A DNA stretch of 18,602 bases, from assembly GCA_013202595.1 (NCBI GenBank), contig JABMPV010000164.1, positions 1-18,602 on the forward strand, written 5' to 3'. The notes beneath the pieces are model-generated. The model did no database searches and had not been told where the DNA came from. It saw only the letters and a program-made list of their open reading frames with translations. The translations under genes were made by a program, and so were the position numbers. Shown piece after piece: positions 1 to 5,805 of the stretch. How positions within the stretch are numbered: position 1 is the first letter of the stretch; each line of letters begins with the position of its first letter. Origin of the DNA: a bacterium. Its GTDB lineage: Bacteria; Actinomycetota; Acidimicrobiia; Spongiisociales; UBA11373.

Positions 1-1
1 C

Positions 2-196
2 GCCGGACCCAACACCAACGGCAGCCAGTTCTTCATCTGCGACGCCAGCCCCGGCCTCCCCCACTCGTACACCAAGTTCGGGAAGGTCACCAGCGGCCTC
101 GAAGTCGTCGACGCCATCGCCGAACTCGCCACCGACGGCAGGGACAAGCCCCGCGAGGACGCCATCATCCAGTCAGTGACGATCACCGGCCCATAG
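2..196 (+). CDS. Cyclophilin-type peptidyl-prolyl cis-trans isomerase, C-terminal part (5' end outside window)
   Basis: The frame is open from the window edge and ends at TAG, giving the last 64 residues of the protein. The opening AGPNTNGSQFFI is the signature of the cyclophilin active-site core (the NGSQFFI strand), followed by HSYTKFGKV and GLEVVDAIA, which match the terminal strands and helix of the fold. Cyclophilins catalyse cis-trans isomerisation of Xaa-Pro bonds and assist folding. The N-terminus is not visible, so whether this copy is cytosolic or exported cannot be judged. Its last 24 bases overlap the 3' end of the convergent VanZ-like gene. The family call is secure; the specific paralogue is not. 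Confidence 0.93.
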   Translation, partial: AGPNTNGSQFFICDASPGLPHSYTKFGKVTSGLEVVDAIAELATDGRDKPREDAIIQSVTITGP

Positions 197-655
197 CGGC
201 GACGGCCTTGCTCTCCGGGACCACACGAACAGTCCCGCCCCGATGGCGGCGCCGAGAGCATTGAACAGCAGGTCGTCGACGTCGGTCGCCCTCGTGGGAA
301 TGGCAATCTGGATCGCTTCGATGAAGAGGCTCAGCGCCGCTCCCATGGCGAGCGCCGTCCAGAATCGCCGCCGGAGAGGCATCTCTCCCATGAGCCCGGC
401 GAACACGAAGCCCACAGGGATGAAGACCACGACGTTGCCCGCAACGTCCTTGAACAGGAACCGGGCTGCGTCGGCCGCGGTGTCGCATCCGGTCAGGAGA
501 CAGCCCAGCGCCTCGGAGTGCTCGCGCAGCGGGACCAGGTTGGCGAAATTGGGCGTCTCGTCGGGCACCAGGGTCATGAGCAGCAGGAAGCCGACGATGA
601 GGATCGCTGCCACACCCCAGCCGACCCGTGATGCATTCATGGTGACCCGGCTCAT
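173..655 (-). CDS. VanZ-like family membrane protein
   Basis: This is a 160-residue integral membrane protein. Helix 1 lies at about residues 11-30, followed by a loop with two Cys (52, 57), then hydrophobic segments at about 70-90, 98-117 and 128-145. VanZ-family marks are visible: the Asn of VAGNVVVFIPVG (N74) and the block E113-x2-Q116-x3-P120-x-R122-x2-D125-V-D127-D128 followed by N132 and G135. VanZ itself is linked to teicoplanin resistance, but most family members have no known function, so no resistance role is claimed. I chose the ATG at 655 (MSRVTMNAS), 16 nt after the plsC stop; the ATG at 640 is also possible. The frame stays open further upstream, but that extension would overlap plsC by about 95 nt and reads as low-complexity polar sequence. 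It is probably the last gene of the DDAH operon. Confidence 0.85.
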   Translation of the reverse strand: MSRVTMNASRVGWGVAAILIVGFLLLMTLVPDETPNFANLVPLREHSEALGCLLTGCDTAADAARFLFKDVAGNVVVFIPVGFVFAGLMGEMPLRRRFWTALAMGAALSLFIEAIQIAIPTRATDVDDLLFNALGAAIGAGLFVWSRRARPSPLWAGDRH

Positions 656-671
656 CGGAACGGCCGGCCGG

Positions 672-1691
672 TCACGAATGGCCGCCGGCCTCGTGAATCC
701 AATTGTCGACCTCGGTCCACCGGTCGAAGAGCCACGCGATCCTGCCTTCTGTGTTGTCGGGGACATCGTCGCATGCGAATCGTTCGAAACTGACGCGCAG
801 CGTCGTCCCGACCATTGCGCCGCCGAGGAAATCCTTCACCTCGGCCACCCCATCGAGTCCGACGTGGGACACGATCACCACGTCGGCAGGGGTGAGCGGG
901 TCGAGCAGGGTGATTGGCCCACCGAGCCGGGGAGGCAGCACATGGCGAAACAGCATCGCCCTTCGTCCCAGATCTGGCCGAGTTTTCTGGAGGTGCGCCA
1001 CCGCCCGCTGTCGCTTCTGGGAAGTGAACCGGGTGCCTTCGGGGTAGATCAGCACCCCGTGGTGCTCGTCGAGATCCGCCGAAAGGGCCCGAATGGCAGC
1101 GATCTCCGATGTGCTGCCGCCGCTCCTGGCGACGAAGTGGTTGTCCATTCGATTTGCGGCGATGTCAATGGCAGGATCGAGCAGCAATTCTCGCTTGAAC
1201 ACGTAGTTGAGTTTGATCCCTCTCCCCCGCGTCACGACCACATTGGCCAGTAGGACATCCGCGATGCTGGCGTGACGGAGCATGAGGATGATGGGACCGG
1301 GTACCACAACCTCATCGCCTTCGACATCCAACGCCACTCCAAACAGGGTGCGGAACGTCCAGAACAGCGCCCCGGCCCACCACGCCTGCAAGACGTAGGA
1401 GGAGCTATCCAGCATCCGGTGTGATCGACCGAAGCCGGCTACCAGCCAGCAGCCGAACAAGACGGGCACCAGGAACGCCTCGAAGGTCAGATACACCCAG
1501 CCGAATGCGATCACCCTGACGGCCACAAAGGGCACCCTCCGGAAGGCGAATCGGAATGCGTCGACCAAGAGGCCGATCAGGAACAGGAGGGGCAGCGTCA
1601 AGGTCATCGCCAGCCACAGCAGGTACATGATCGGGATCGTCTTCAGCCGCCGCTTGACCTTTGCGGCCCGGGAACCGTCAGACGACGCCAT
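672..1691 (-). CDS. 1-acyl-sn-glycerol-3-phosphate acyltransferase-like protein (PlsC/LPLAT family)
   Basis: The 339-residue protein has a strongly hydrophobic N-terminal third (about 20-45 and 55-88, two or three membrane segments) followed by an acyltransferase domain. The catalytic HX4D motif is RHASIAD (H140, D145), and the second hallmark is YPEGTR (EGTR at 218-221), which binds the glycerol-phosphate acceptor in characterised members. The family moves acyl chains from acyl-CoA or acyl-ACP to lysophospholipids. The true acceptor here is unknown; the long membrane region and extended C-terminus resemble LCLAT-like LPLAT members more than the minimal PlsC. The ATG lies 4 nt after the bpa stop, so translation is probably coupled. 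Nothing in the sequence explains its pairing with a proteasome activator. Confidence 0.88.
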   Translation of the reverse strand: MASSDGSRAAKVKRRLKTIPIMYLLWLAMTLTLPLLFLIGLLVDAFRFAFRRVPFVAVRVIAFGWVYLTFEAFLVPVLFGCWLVAGFGRSHRMLDSSSYVLQAWWAGALFWTFRTLFGVALDVEGDEVVVPGPIILMLRHASIADVLLANVVVTRGRGIKLNYVFKRELLLDPAIDIAANRMDNHFVARSGGSTSEIAAIRALSADLDEHHGVLIYPEGTRFTSQKRQRAVAHLQKTRPDLGRRAMLFRHVLPPRLGGPITLLDPLTPADVVIVSHVGLDGVAEVKDFLGGAMVGTTLRVSFERFACDDVPDNTEGRIAWLFDRWTEVDNWIHEAGGHS

Positions 1692-1695
1692 GGCC

Positions 1696-2154
1696 CTAGA
1701 GGTATTGCCCGGGGGCGTCGTGAGCCTCCGGCGGAGCCTCGATCGCCTTCATCCGCATCTGCTGCAACTGCTGGGTCGCAGCAGCCTGTTGGCTGAACAG
1801 AGTCGCCTGGATGCCCGCGAACAGGCCCTCCAACCAGCCGACCAACTGAGCCTGAACGATCCGGACCTCGCTCTCACTCGCCGTCTCCTCGGACAGCGGC
1901 AGGAAGATCTCAGCTAGCTCTTCCTTGAGGTCGGGCGACAGGACTTCCTGGATCTCCTCGATCGAGCGGCTGTAGATCTCGACGAGACGACGCCGCCCTG
2001 ACTCATCCACCTTCTGTTGACGGATCTCGTCGAGCATCGCTCGCGTCATCGATGCGATGCGCATCAGTTTGGGTGCGGAGGCGTAAGACCCCTCGAGTTC
2101 GGGTGCCTCCACGATGGGCTCTACGGAATCGGGTTCAGCATGTTCGTCGGTCAT
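1696..2154 (-). CDS. bpa: Bacterial proteasome activator (Bpa/PafE family)
   Basis: The product is 152 residues, mostly helical, with an acidic N-terminus and a helical core (about 28-135) rich in Glu, Gln and Leu. It ends in PGQYL. A C-terminal Gly-Gln-Tyr-Leu (149-152) is the known docking signal by which ATP-independent Bpa/PafE rings open the 20S proteasome in Mycobacterium tuberculosis, whose protein is of similar size (174 aa). The core (LMRIASMTRAMLDEIR, then LVEIYSRSIEEIQEVLSPDL) also fits that family. The frame could start 57 nt further upstream, but the ATG used here overlaps the DDAH stop as ATGA. The extension would lie inside DDAH and lacks family character. A Bpa gene implies a proteasome elsewhere in the genome. 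Confidence 0.92.
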   Translation of the reverse strand: MTDEHAEPDSVEPIVEAPELEGSYASAPKLMRIASMTRAMLDEIRQQKVDESGRRRLVEIYSRSIEEIQEVLSPDLKEELAEIFLPLSEETASESEVRIVQAQLVGWLEGLFAGIQATLFSQQAAATQQLQQMRMKAIEAPPEAHDAPGQYL

Positions 2155-2957
2155 GTGCCCACTGTAGAACCAGGATCGACCAATACGTCCCGCAGCCGCA
2201 GCGACAGGCATGTGAGGCCGCCATCGGCCTTTGCGAACTCAGACACGTCGACTTGCAGGACTGCCTTGCCCTGATAGGCGAGCAGCATGATCAACTCGTC
2301 GGAGGCCTGGGCGGTCAGAATCCGATCGTCCGGCAACCGGACGACATTGGCAGCATGCGGATCATCGCCGGGGGCGGGCACCACCGTGAGACCGGCGAAC
2401 ACGTCCGCGTCCACCGCAGCGGTCCACGCGAGAACCGTGTGATCATCGAGAGCCGTGACGGCCGACTTGAGGTGGAGGACGCCGCGCAGCTTGACGGGAA
2501 CCACCCGATAACCGGCACTCATCCCGAACGAACCGAGGGCGCCCAAACCGGACCGGTTGCTCCGCTCACTGATGCCGACGAACAGTGTCCTACCCACCCG
2601 GAGCACATCACCGCCGTCGAGGGTGGCGGGCTCGGACATCCTCGACACGGTCGCGTACTTGGCGAGGGGTTCGGCGAGCGCGTCGCTCTCACCCCGGCGG
2701 TCGGGATGGCCGGGCCGCGTCAATAGGGCGCGCCGGCCCAGGACCACACACGGGTCCTCGATGAACGGTGAGTCCGGGTACCGCTCATCGGACGGCATGA
2801 CCACCGTGTGGAACCCGCCGTCCTGGAGGGCCTTCCGGTAGGCGGCATGCTGCTCGCGCGCGACATCGACGTCGATGACCAACGACGGATCACTCCGCAC
2901 TGCTCCCGCAAACGAGTCGGGCACGGCTCTGAGGATTGCGAGTGGGGCTGGAGTCAT
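2151..2957 (-). CDS. Dimethylargininase (N-omega,N-omega-dimethylarginine dimethylaminohydrolase) family protein
   Basis: The 268-residue protein belongs to the guanidino-group-modifying superfamily. Visible marks are FIEDP (E67, D68) for substrate guanidinium binding, LDGGDVL (114-117), the catalytic His in VLHLKSAV (H162), and the nucleophilic Cys in DGGLTCLSLR (C250). Characterised DDAH enzymes hydrolyse asymmetric methylarginines to citrulline and a methylamine. Bacterial relatives can also act on arginine-like compounds, so the substrate is inferred. A GGAGG ribosome-binding site lies 12 nt before the ATG. It is the first gene of a tight leftward operon with bpa, plsC and vanZ-like genes. 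Release of free methylarginines by protein breakdown offers a speculative link to the proteasome activator it overlaps. Confidence 0.88.
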   Translation of the reverse strand: MTPAPLAILRAVPDSFAGAVRSDPSLVIDVDVAREQHAAYRKALQDGGFHTVVMPSDERYPDSPFIEDPCVVLGRRALLTRPGHPDRRGESDALAEPLAKYATVSRMSEPATLDGGDVLRVGRTLFVGISERSNRSGLGALGSFGMSAGYRVVPVKLRGVLHLKSAVTALDDHTVLAWTAAVDADVFAGLTVVPAPGDDPHAANVVRLPDDRILTAQASDELIMLLAYQGKAVLQVDVSEFAKADGGLTCLSLRLRDVLVDPGSTVGT

Positions 2958-3060
2958 CGAGCGAGGCTACCTCCAACGCGAAGCGACCGCCCAAATGGGC
3001 GGCCACTCGCAGGTTGGGCTGAGACGGGAGGGTTTCAGGGAGTCGAGTCCCTTCCGATGA
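2958..3060 (-). promoter_or_regulatory. 5' leader of the DDAH-bpa-plsC-vanZ operon, with hairpin and ribosome-binding site
   Basis: This is the predicted untranslated leader between the sigma-28-like promoter and the DDAH start. It holds a GGAGG (2970-2974) and, just upstream, a compact hairpin at 2987-3002 (CCGCCC / GGGCGG, loop of four). The hairpin is not followed by a T-run on the leftward strand, so it is not a clear attenuator. No known riboswitch was recognised. Confidence 0.35.
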
Positions 3061-3065
3061 TCTGC

Positions 3066-3095
3066 GTATCGGCACGGGAGCGCCCGACCTTGAGG
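3066..3095 (-). promoter_or_regulatory. Sigma-28 (FliA/SigD, flagellar) type promoter candidate
   Basis: Read on the leftward strand, CCTCAAGG (3095-3088) is followed, with 16 nt after TCAA, by GCCGATAC (3073-3066). The known flagellar sigma-factor consensus is TAAA, a spacer of about 15, then GCCGATAA. The -10 element is nearly perfect and the -35 fits TCAA-type variants. The predicted transcription start is near 3059, giving a leader of about 100 nt before DDAH. No flagellar genes are visible in this window. Confidence 0.5.
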
Positions 3096-3112
3096 GATTT
3101 CTGGGGGGAGTG

Positions 3113-3168
3113 GTCGTCAGTTGTCGGTCGTCAGTCGTCAGTCATCAGTCATCAGTCATCAGTCGTAG
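3113..3168. repeat. Heptanucleotide tandem array, 8 units
   Basis: Eight consecutive 7-bp units run GTCGTCA, GTTGTCG, GTCGTCA, GTCGTCA, then GTCATCA three times, then GTCGTAG. The unit core is GTCRTCA. The array lies in a gene-free stretch and forms the left part of the larger repeat element at 3116-3300. Short degenerate heptamer arrays are known as interspersed non-coding repeats in several bacterial groups, but no named family is claimed here. Most units keep a GTC start, while the middle positions vary between G and A. Confidence 0.9.
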
Positions 3169-3300
3169 GAGCCGAGCGGGCTGACCCCCCTTTGCGGACC
3201 GGCCCAGAAGGCCGACCCGCGTTTCCCCCGCTCCGCGGGGGCAACACCAGAACCAGGCCCGGCGTGACCCGACGGTCGAATCCGACGACTGGCAACTGAC
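3116..3300. repeat. Palindromic repeat element with imperfect terminal inverted repeats (MITE- or REP-like)
   Basis: The left end GTCAGTTGTCGGTCGTCAG (3116-3134) matches the reverse complement of the right end at 3282-3300 (GTCAGTTGCCAGTCGTCGG) at 16 of 19 positions. Inside are most of the heptamer array, a small CGGCC/GGCCG hairpin near 3199-3213 and a perfect 7-bp stem CCCCCGC/GCGGGGG with loop TCC (3225-3241). The element ends exactly beside the TAG of the NYN gene (3301-3303). No target-site duplication and no transposase are visible. The GC hairpin may also act as a terminator for the NYN gene. The open frames across it are low-complexity and not considered genes. Confidence 0.55.
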
Positions 3301-4365
3301 CTACGGGGTCAGGAGGTAGTCCTCGGCTTCGTCGTCCCATTCCATCGAGACGAAGCGGCGGGCGGCTGCGGCTTTGGAGAACTGGAGGAAGCCGCCGAAT
3401 CCGAATGCCTTCTCCGAGAAGGAGGAGTCGACCTTGCGCATCTGGTCCTTCATACCGGAAAGTGGCACCGGATCACCCTTGCCGACTTCGGCCACGACCC
3501 GGCCGAGCAGTTCGAAGGCGGCCTCTTCCTGCCCACCGTCCTCGGGGAACGAGATCTCCGGATCGCCCCTGGCAGGGCCCTCCGAGATGTCGATGATCTC
3601 CCTGGCTCCCAGGGTCGACAGGAGTTCGCCGAAGGCGCGGAATCCGTAATCGGCTTCGGAGAAGGTCGGGTCCTTGCGCAGCAGGGCACGCTTCAGGGAT
3701 GACGACAGGACGACACCATCTGATGTGCGCTGCAACCCCGACAGGGTCTGGGTGACGATCTGCTCGAGGTCGACCAGATCGGCTGTGGTCGCCGGCTCGA
3801 CCTCCGGCTGCACCTGCGGCTGGTCCTGCCCCCGCCCGCCCCTGCGGCGGCCGTTGCGGCGCCTGCTCGATGTGGTGGGCAGGTCCAGGCCGTCGAGGTT
3901 CTCGTAGAAGAGGAACTCATCGCACGCCGGGGGGAGCAGGGCCGACGTCGAGTCCTTGAGGCCGATCCCGACGACCCTCTTGTTCAACTCGCGCAACTTG
4001 TGGACCAATGGCGTGAAATCGCTATCACCCGTCGCTATGACGAAGGTGGTGACGTACTCCCGTTCGAACGCCATCTCCAGCGCATCGACAGCCATCTTGA
4101 TGTCTGCGGCGTTCTTGCGAGCCGTGTTCCCCATCCGCTGGGGGATCTCGATCAACTCCACCTGGTGGGTGACCAGGTCCCGCCGAAACTCCTCGAACAT
4201 GTTCCAGTCGGCATACGCCCGACGGGCGATCACCCTCCCGCGCTCGGCGAGGGCGTCGGCGATCGGCTTGAAGTTGAACTTGTGACCGCCGAGATCCTCC
4301 CGTGCTCCGATGGCGAGATTCTCGAAGTCGAGATAGAGGGCAATACGGCTTTCTGAGGCGTCCAT
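3301..4365 (-). CDS. NYN-domain (PIN-like, LabA/DUF88) protein with two C-terminal OST-HTH/LOTUS domains
   Basis: The 354-residue protein opens with a NYN nuclease-like domain (about 5-160). Its acidic residues are in place: YLDFEN (D13, N16), NAADIKMAVDAL (D88, D94) and ATGDSDF (D114, D116), the usual metal-binding set of PIN/NYN RNases. A very basic linker (about 167-180, Arg/Gly-rich) follows. Two related segments then carry SxxKxxxxxxDxxFSExxxGFxxFxxxL (about 205-262 and 284-340), the pattern of OST-HTH/LOTUS winged-helix domains, which bind RNA in other systems. The likely role is RNA processing or decay, with the substrate unknown. The ATG follows TACGCT by exactly 6 nt, suggesting a leaderless transcript. 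It is divergent from the nitroreductase-family gene. Confidence 0.87.
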   Translation of the reverse strand: MDASESRIALYLDFENLAIGAREDLGGHKFNFKPIADALAERGRVIARRAYADWNMFEEFRRDLVTHQVELIEIPQRMGNTARKNAADIKMAVDALEMAFEREYVTTFVIATGDSDFTPLVHKLRELNKRVVGIGLKDSTSALLPPACDEFLFYENLDGLDLPTTSSRRRNGRRRGGRGQDQPQVQPEVEPATTADLVDLEQIVTQTLSGLQRTSDGVVLSSSLKRALLRKDPTFSEADYGFRAFGELLSTLGAREIIDISEGPARGDPEISFPEDGGQEEAAFELLGRVVAEVGKGDPVPLSGMKDQMRKVDSSFSEKAFGFGGFLQFSKAAAARRFVSMEWDDEAEDYLLTP

Positions 4366-4371
4366 GAGGTC

Positions 4372-4377
4372 AGCGTA
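4372..4377 (-). promoter_or_regulatory. Candidate -10 element (TACGCT) for the NYN gene, leaderless arrangement
   Basis: On the leftward strand TACGCT is followed by six bases and then the ATG at 4365. A TANNNT hexamer 6-7 nt before the start places the predicted +1 on the A of ATG, the actinobacterial leaderless pattern. There is no Shine-Dalgarno in the six bases. A -35 is not obvious. Confidence 0.45.
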
Positions 4378-4379
4378 CC

Positions 4380-4405
4380 GGTCCGCCCCCTTGGGGCCCC
4401 GGACC
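4380..4405. other. GC-rich imperfect dyad between divergent genes
   Basis: GGTCCG (4380-4385) and CGGACC (4400-4405) are perfect inverted arms around a C/G-rich centre. They lie in the 56-bp gap between the divergent NYN and nitroreductase-family genes. It could be an operator or a structured leader, or simply a product of base composition. Confidence 0.25.
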
Positions 4406-4421
4406 TGCGAGACTCGCCGCC

Positions 4422-4865
4422 GTGTTCCGCACTCCAGACGGCCATCTCACCCGCCGCACGACCCGCGCCCTGTCATTCCTCCACACAGCCGGCTACCGGC
4501 TCACCCGGGGCAGGATCGGACGGCGCCTCGTCGACAACGACATGCTCCTACTCACGACAACCGGGAGGAAGTCGGGCAAGCAGCGGACGGTTCCGCTGCT
4601 CTATCTCCGCGATGGTGACGCTCTCGTGGTGATCGCATCGTTCGGAGGGCACGACTACCACCCTGATTGGTATCTCAACCTCGTGGCGAACCCCGGAATC
4701 GATGTGACCGTCGATGGCAGGCAATCGGCAATGACGGCCAGGACCGCCAACCCGGAGGAGCGTGCCCGATTGTGGCCGCAGGCGCTGGCCGCATACGACG
4801 GATACTCCGGATACCAGTCGCGGACCGAGCGCGAGATCCCCGTGGTGCTACTCGATCCCGCGTGA
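4422..4865 (+). CDS. Deazaflavin (F420)-dependent nitroreductase family protein (DUF385/Ddn-like)
   Basis: The 147-residue product has the split beta-barrel family features: LLLTTTGRKSGKQRTVPLLYL (about 42-62), VVIASFGG (69-76), and HPDWYLNLVANP (80-91). These match the Ddn-type F420H2-dependent quinone reductases and nitroreductases of mycobacteria. The TTGRKSG loop binds the F420 phosphate/oligoglutamate region in characterised members. The physiological substrate is unknown. The start is a GTG, chosen because the N-terminal residues before TTGRKSG are usual in the family; no clear ribosome-binding site is seen. The next gene downstream is also of a probable F420-using family, which supports the cofactor assignment. 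Confidence 0.88.
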   Translation: MFRTPDGHLTRRTTRALSFLHTAGYRLTRGRIGRRLVDNDMLLLTTTGRKSGKQRTVPLLYLRDGDALVVIASFGGHDYHPDWYLNLVANPGIDVTVDGRQSAMTARTANPEERARLWPQALAAYDGYSGYQSRTEREIPVVLLDPA

Positions 4866-4888
4866 GAGTCCGTCATCGGTGACTTCCG

Positions 4889-4894
4889 TACACT
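4889..4894 (+). promoter_or_regulatory. Candidate -10 element (TACACT) upstream of the F420 oxidoreductase gene
   Basis: TACACT is followed by six bases and then an ATG at 4901, so the predicted transcript would begin on that ATG. The ATG opens a seven-codon ORF rather than the oxidoreductase itself. The hexamer lies 24 bases after the stop of the preceding gene. Confidence 0.4.
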
Positions 4895-4900
4895 CGCCCC

Positions 4901-4924
4901 ATGCGAGCCGGGTGGCACAGATGA
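4901..4924 (+). CDS. Possible leaderless leader peptide MRAGWHR, overlapping the next gene's start
   Basis: The ATG at 4901 opens seven codons (Met-Arg-Ala-Gly-Trp-His-Arg) ending in TGA at 4922-4924. That stop overlaps the ATG of the oxidoreductase gene as ATGA. The ORF sits 6 nt behind a TANNNT element, so it may be translated from a leaderless mRNA and couple to the main gene by termination-reinitiation. The same bases include GGGTGG, a weak Shine-Dalgarno candidate about 6 nt before the main start, so the mini-ORF may be coincidental. Its Trp and His codons could sense amino-acid supply, but no attenuator hairpin is visible. Confidence 0.3.
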   Translation: MRAGWHR

Positions 4925-5766
4925 GATTCGGAATCGATGTCCCCAACTACGGCAAGTTCGGTGATCCACAACTGCTGGCCGACCTCGCATGCGAGAGCGA
5001 GGCGGCCGGATGGGATGGCTTCTTCGTATGGGATCACCTCCACGGCGGCGGGCAGAGCCTCGTGACCGACCCATGGATCGCCCTGGCGGCGATCGCAGTC
5101 AGGACAGAACACATCCGCTTCGGGCCAATGGTCACTCCGCTGCCTCGACGGAGGCCATCGAAGCTGGCCCGCGAGACCGTGGCCCTGGATCATCTCTCCG
5201 GCGGCAGGCTCATCCTGGGTGTCGGGATCGGGAGTCAGAGCGACCGGGAGTTCGGTGGTTTCGGCGACGAGCGAGACCCCAGGGTCAGAGGAGAGCTCCT
5301 CGACGAGGGTTTGGCCGTCCTGATGGGACTGTGGACGGGCGAGGAGTTCTCGTATGAGGGCAGCCATCACCGCGTCGACCCGATCACATTCAAGCCCCCG
5401 CCACTGCAGCAGCCGCGCATCCCCATCTGGGTTGCGGGCAAGTGGCCGAATCGAAAGCCTATCCGCCGGGCGGTTGCCTGGGACGGAGTGTTTCCCATCG
5501 CATCGGGAGCCGGCCTGAATTCGATGATGTCACCTGAGGCGATGGGTGAGGTGATCGCCTACGTGAGGTCGCAGCGAACCTCGGACGGCCCGTTCGACTT
5601 CGTGCACGGGGGCGTGATGACCGGTGACCTCGACACCAACACCGCCGTGGCCAGGGATTACGCGGACGTCGGCGTGACCTGGTGGCTCGAGCACGTGTAT
5701 GTCAGCGGGGCGTCCATTCCCAAGCTCAGGAGCCTGATCCGGCGGGGACCGCCTTCGCTCGACTGA
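4921..5766 (+). CDS. Luciferase-like (LLM-class) oxidoreductase, probably F420-dependent
   Basis: The 281-residue TIM-barrel protein has LLM family marks: an N-terminal strand RFGIDVPNYG, the segment AESEAAGWDGFFVWDH-like (about 23-39), RFGPMVTPLPRRRPSKLARETVALDHLSGGRLILGVGIG (about 67-104), and WVAGKWPNR. The RP.KLARE...LD.LS.GR block and the actinobacterial context with a Ddn-like neighbour favour F420 over FMN, but this is inferred. The reaction is unknown. I chose the ATG at 4921 because upstream codons read as low-complexity sequence across the end of the previous gene and the RFGI strand is the normal family start. The 3' end converges on the kelch gene, 39 bases away with no terminator seen. 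Confidence 0.88.
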   Translation: MRFGIDVPNYGKFGDPQLLADLACESEAAGWDGFFVWDHLHGGGQSLVTDPWIALAAIAVRTEHIRFGPMVTPLPRRRPSKLARETVALDHLSGGRLILGVGIGSQSDREFGGFGDERDPRVRGELLDEGLAVLMGLWTGEEFSYEGSHHRVDPITFKPPPLQQPRIPIWVAGKWPNRKPIRRAVAWDGVFPIASGAGLNSMMSPEAMGEVIAYVRSQRTSDGPFDFVHGGVMTGDLDTNTAVARDYADVGVTWWLEHVYVSGASIPKLRSLIRRGPPSLD

Positions 5767-5805
5767 CCCGAGAAACCTGGCCGAACGACCGCTATCTCGC
5801 TGGTG

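Noticed and set aside
243..1253. Long rightward open frame opposite the VanZ-like and PlsC genes.
   Set aside because: It is antisense to two well-recognised genes; its sequence has no domain character and is explained by high GC.
2155..2211. N-terminal extension of the Bpa frame by 19 residues.
   Set aside because: It lies inside the DDAH gene, while the internal ATG overlaps the DDAH stop as ATGA, which is the more usual start.
3113..3168. Regular repeats could suggest a CRISPR array.
   Set aside because: The units are 7 bp and directly adjacent, with no unique spacers and no cas genes.
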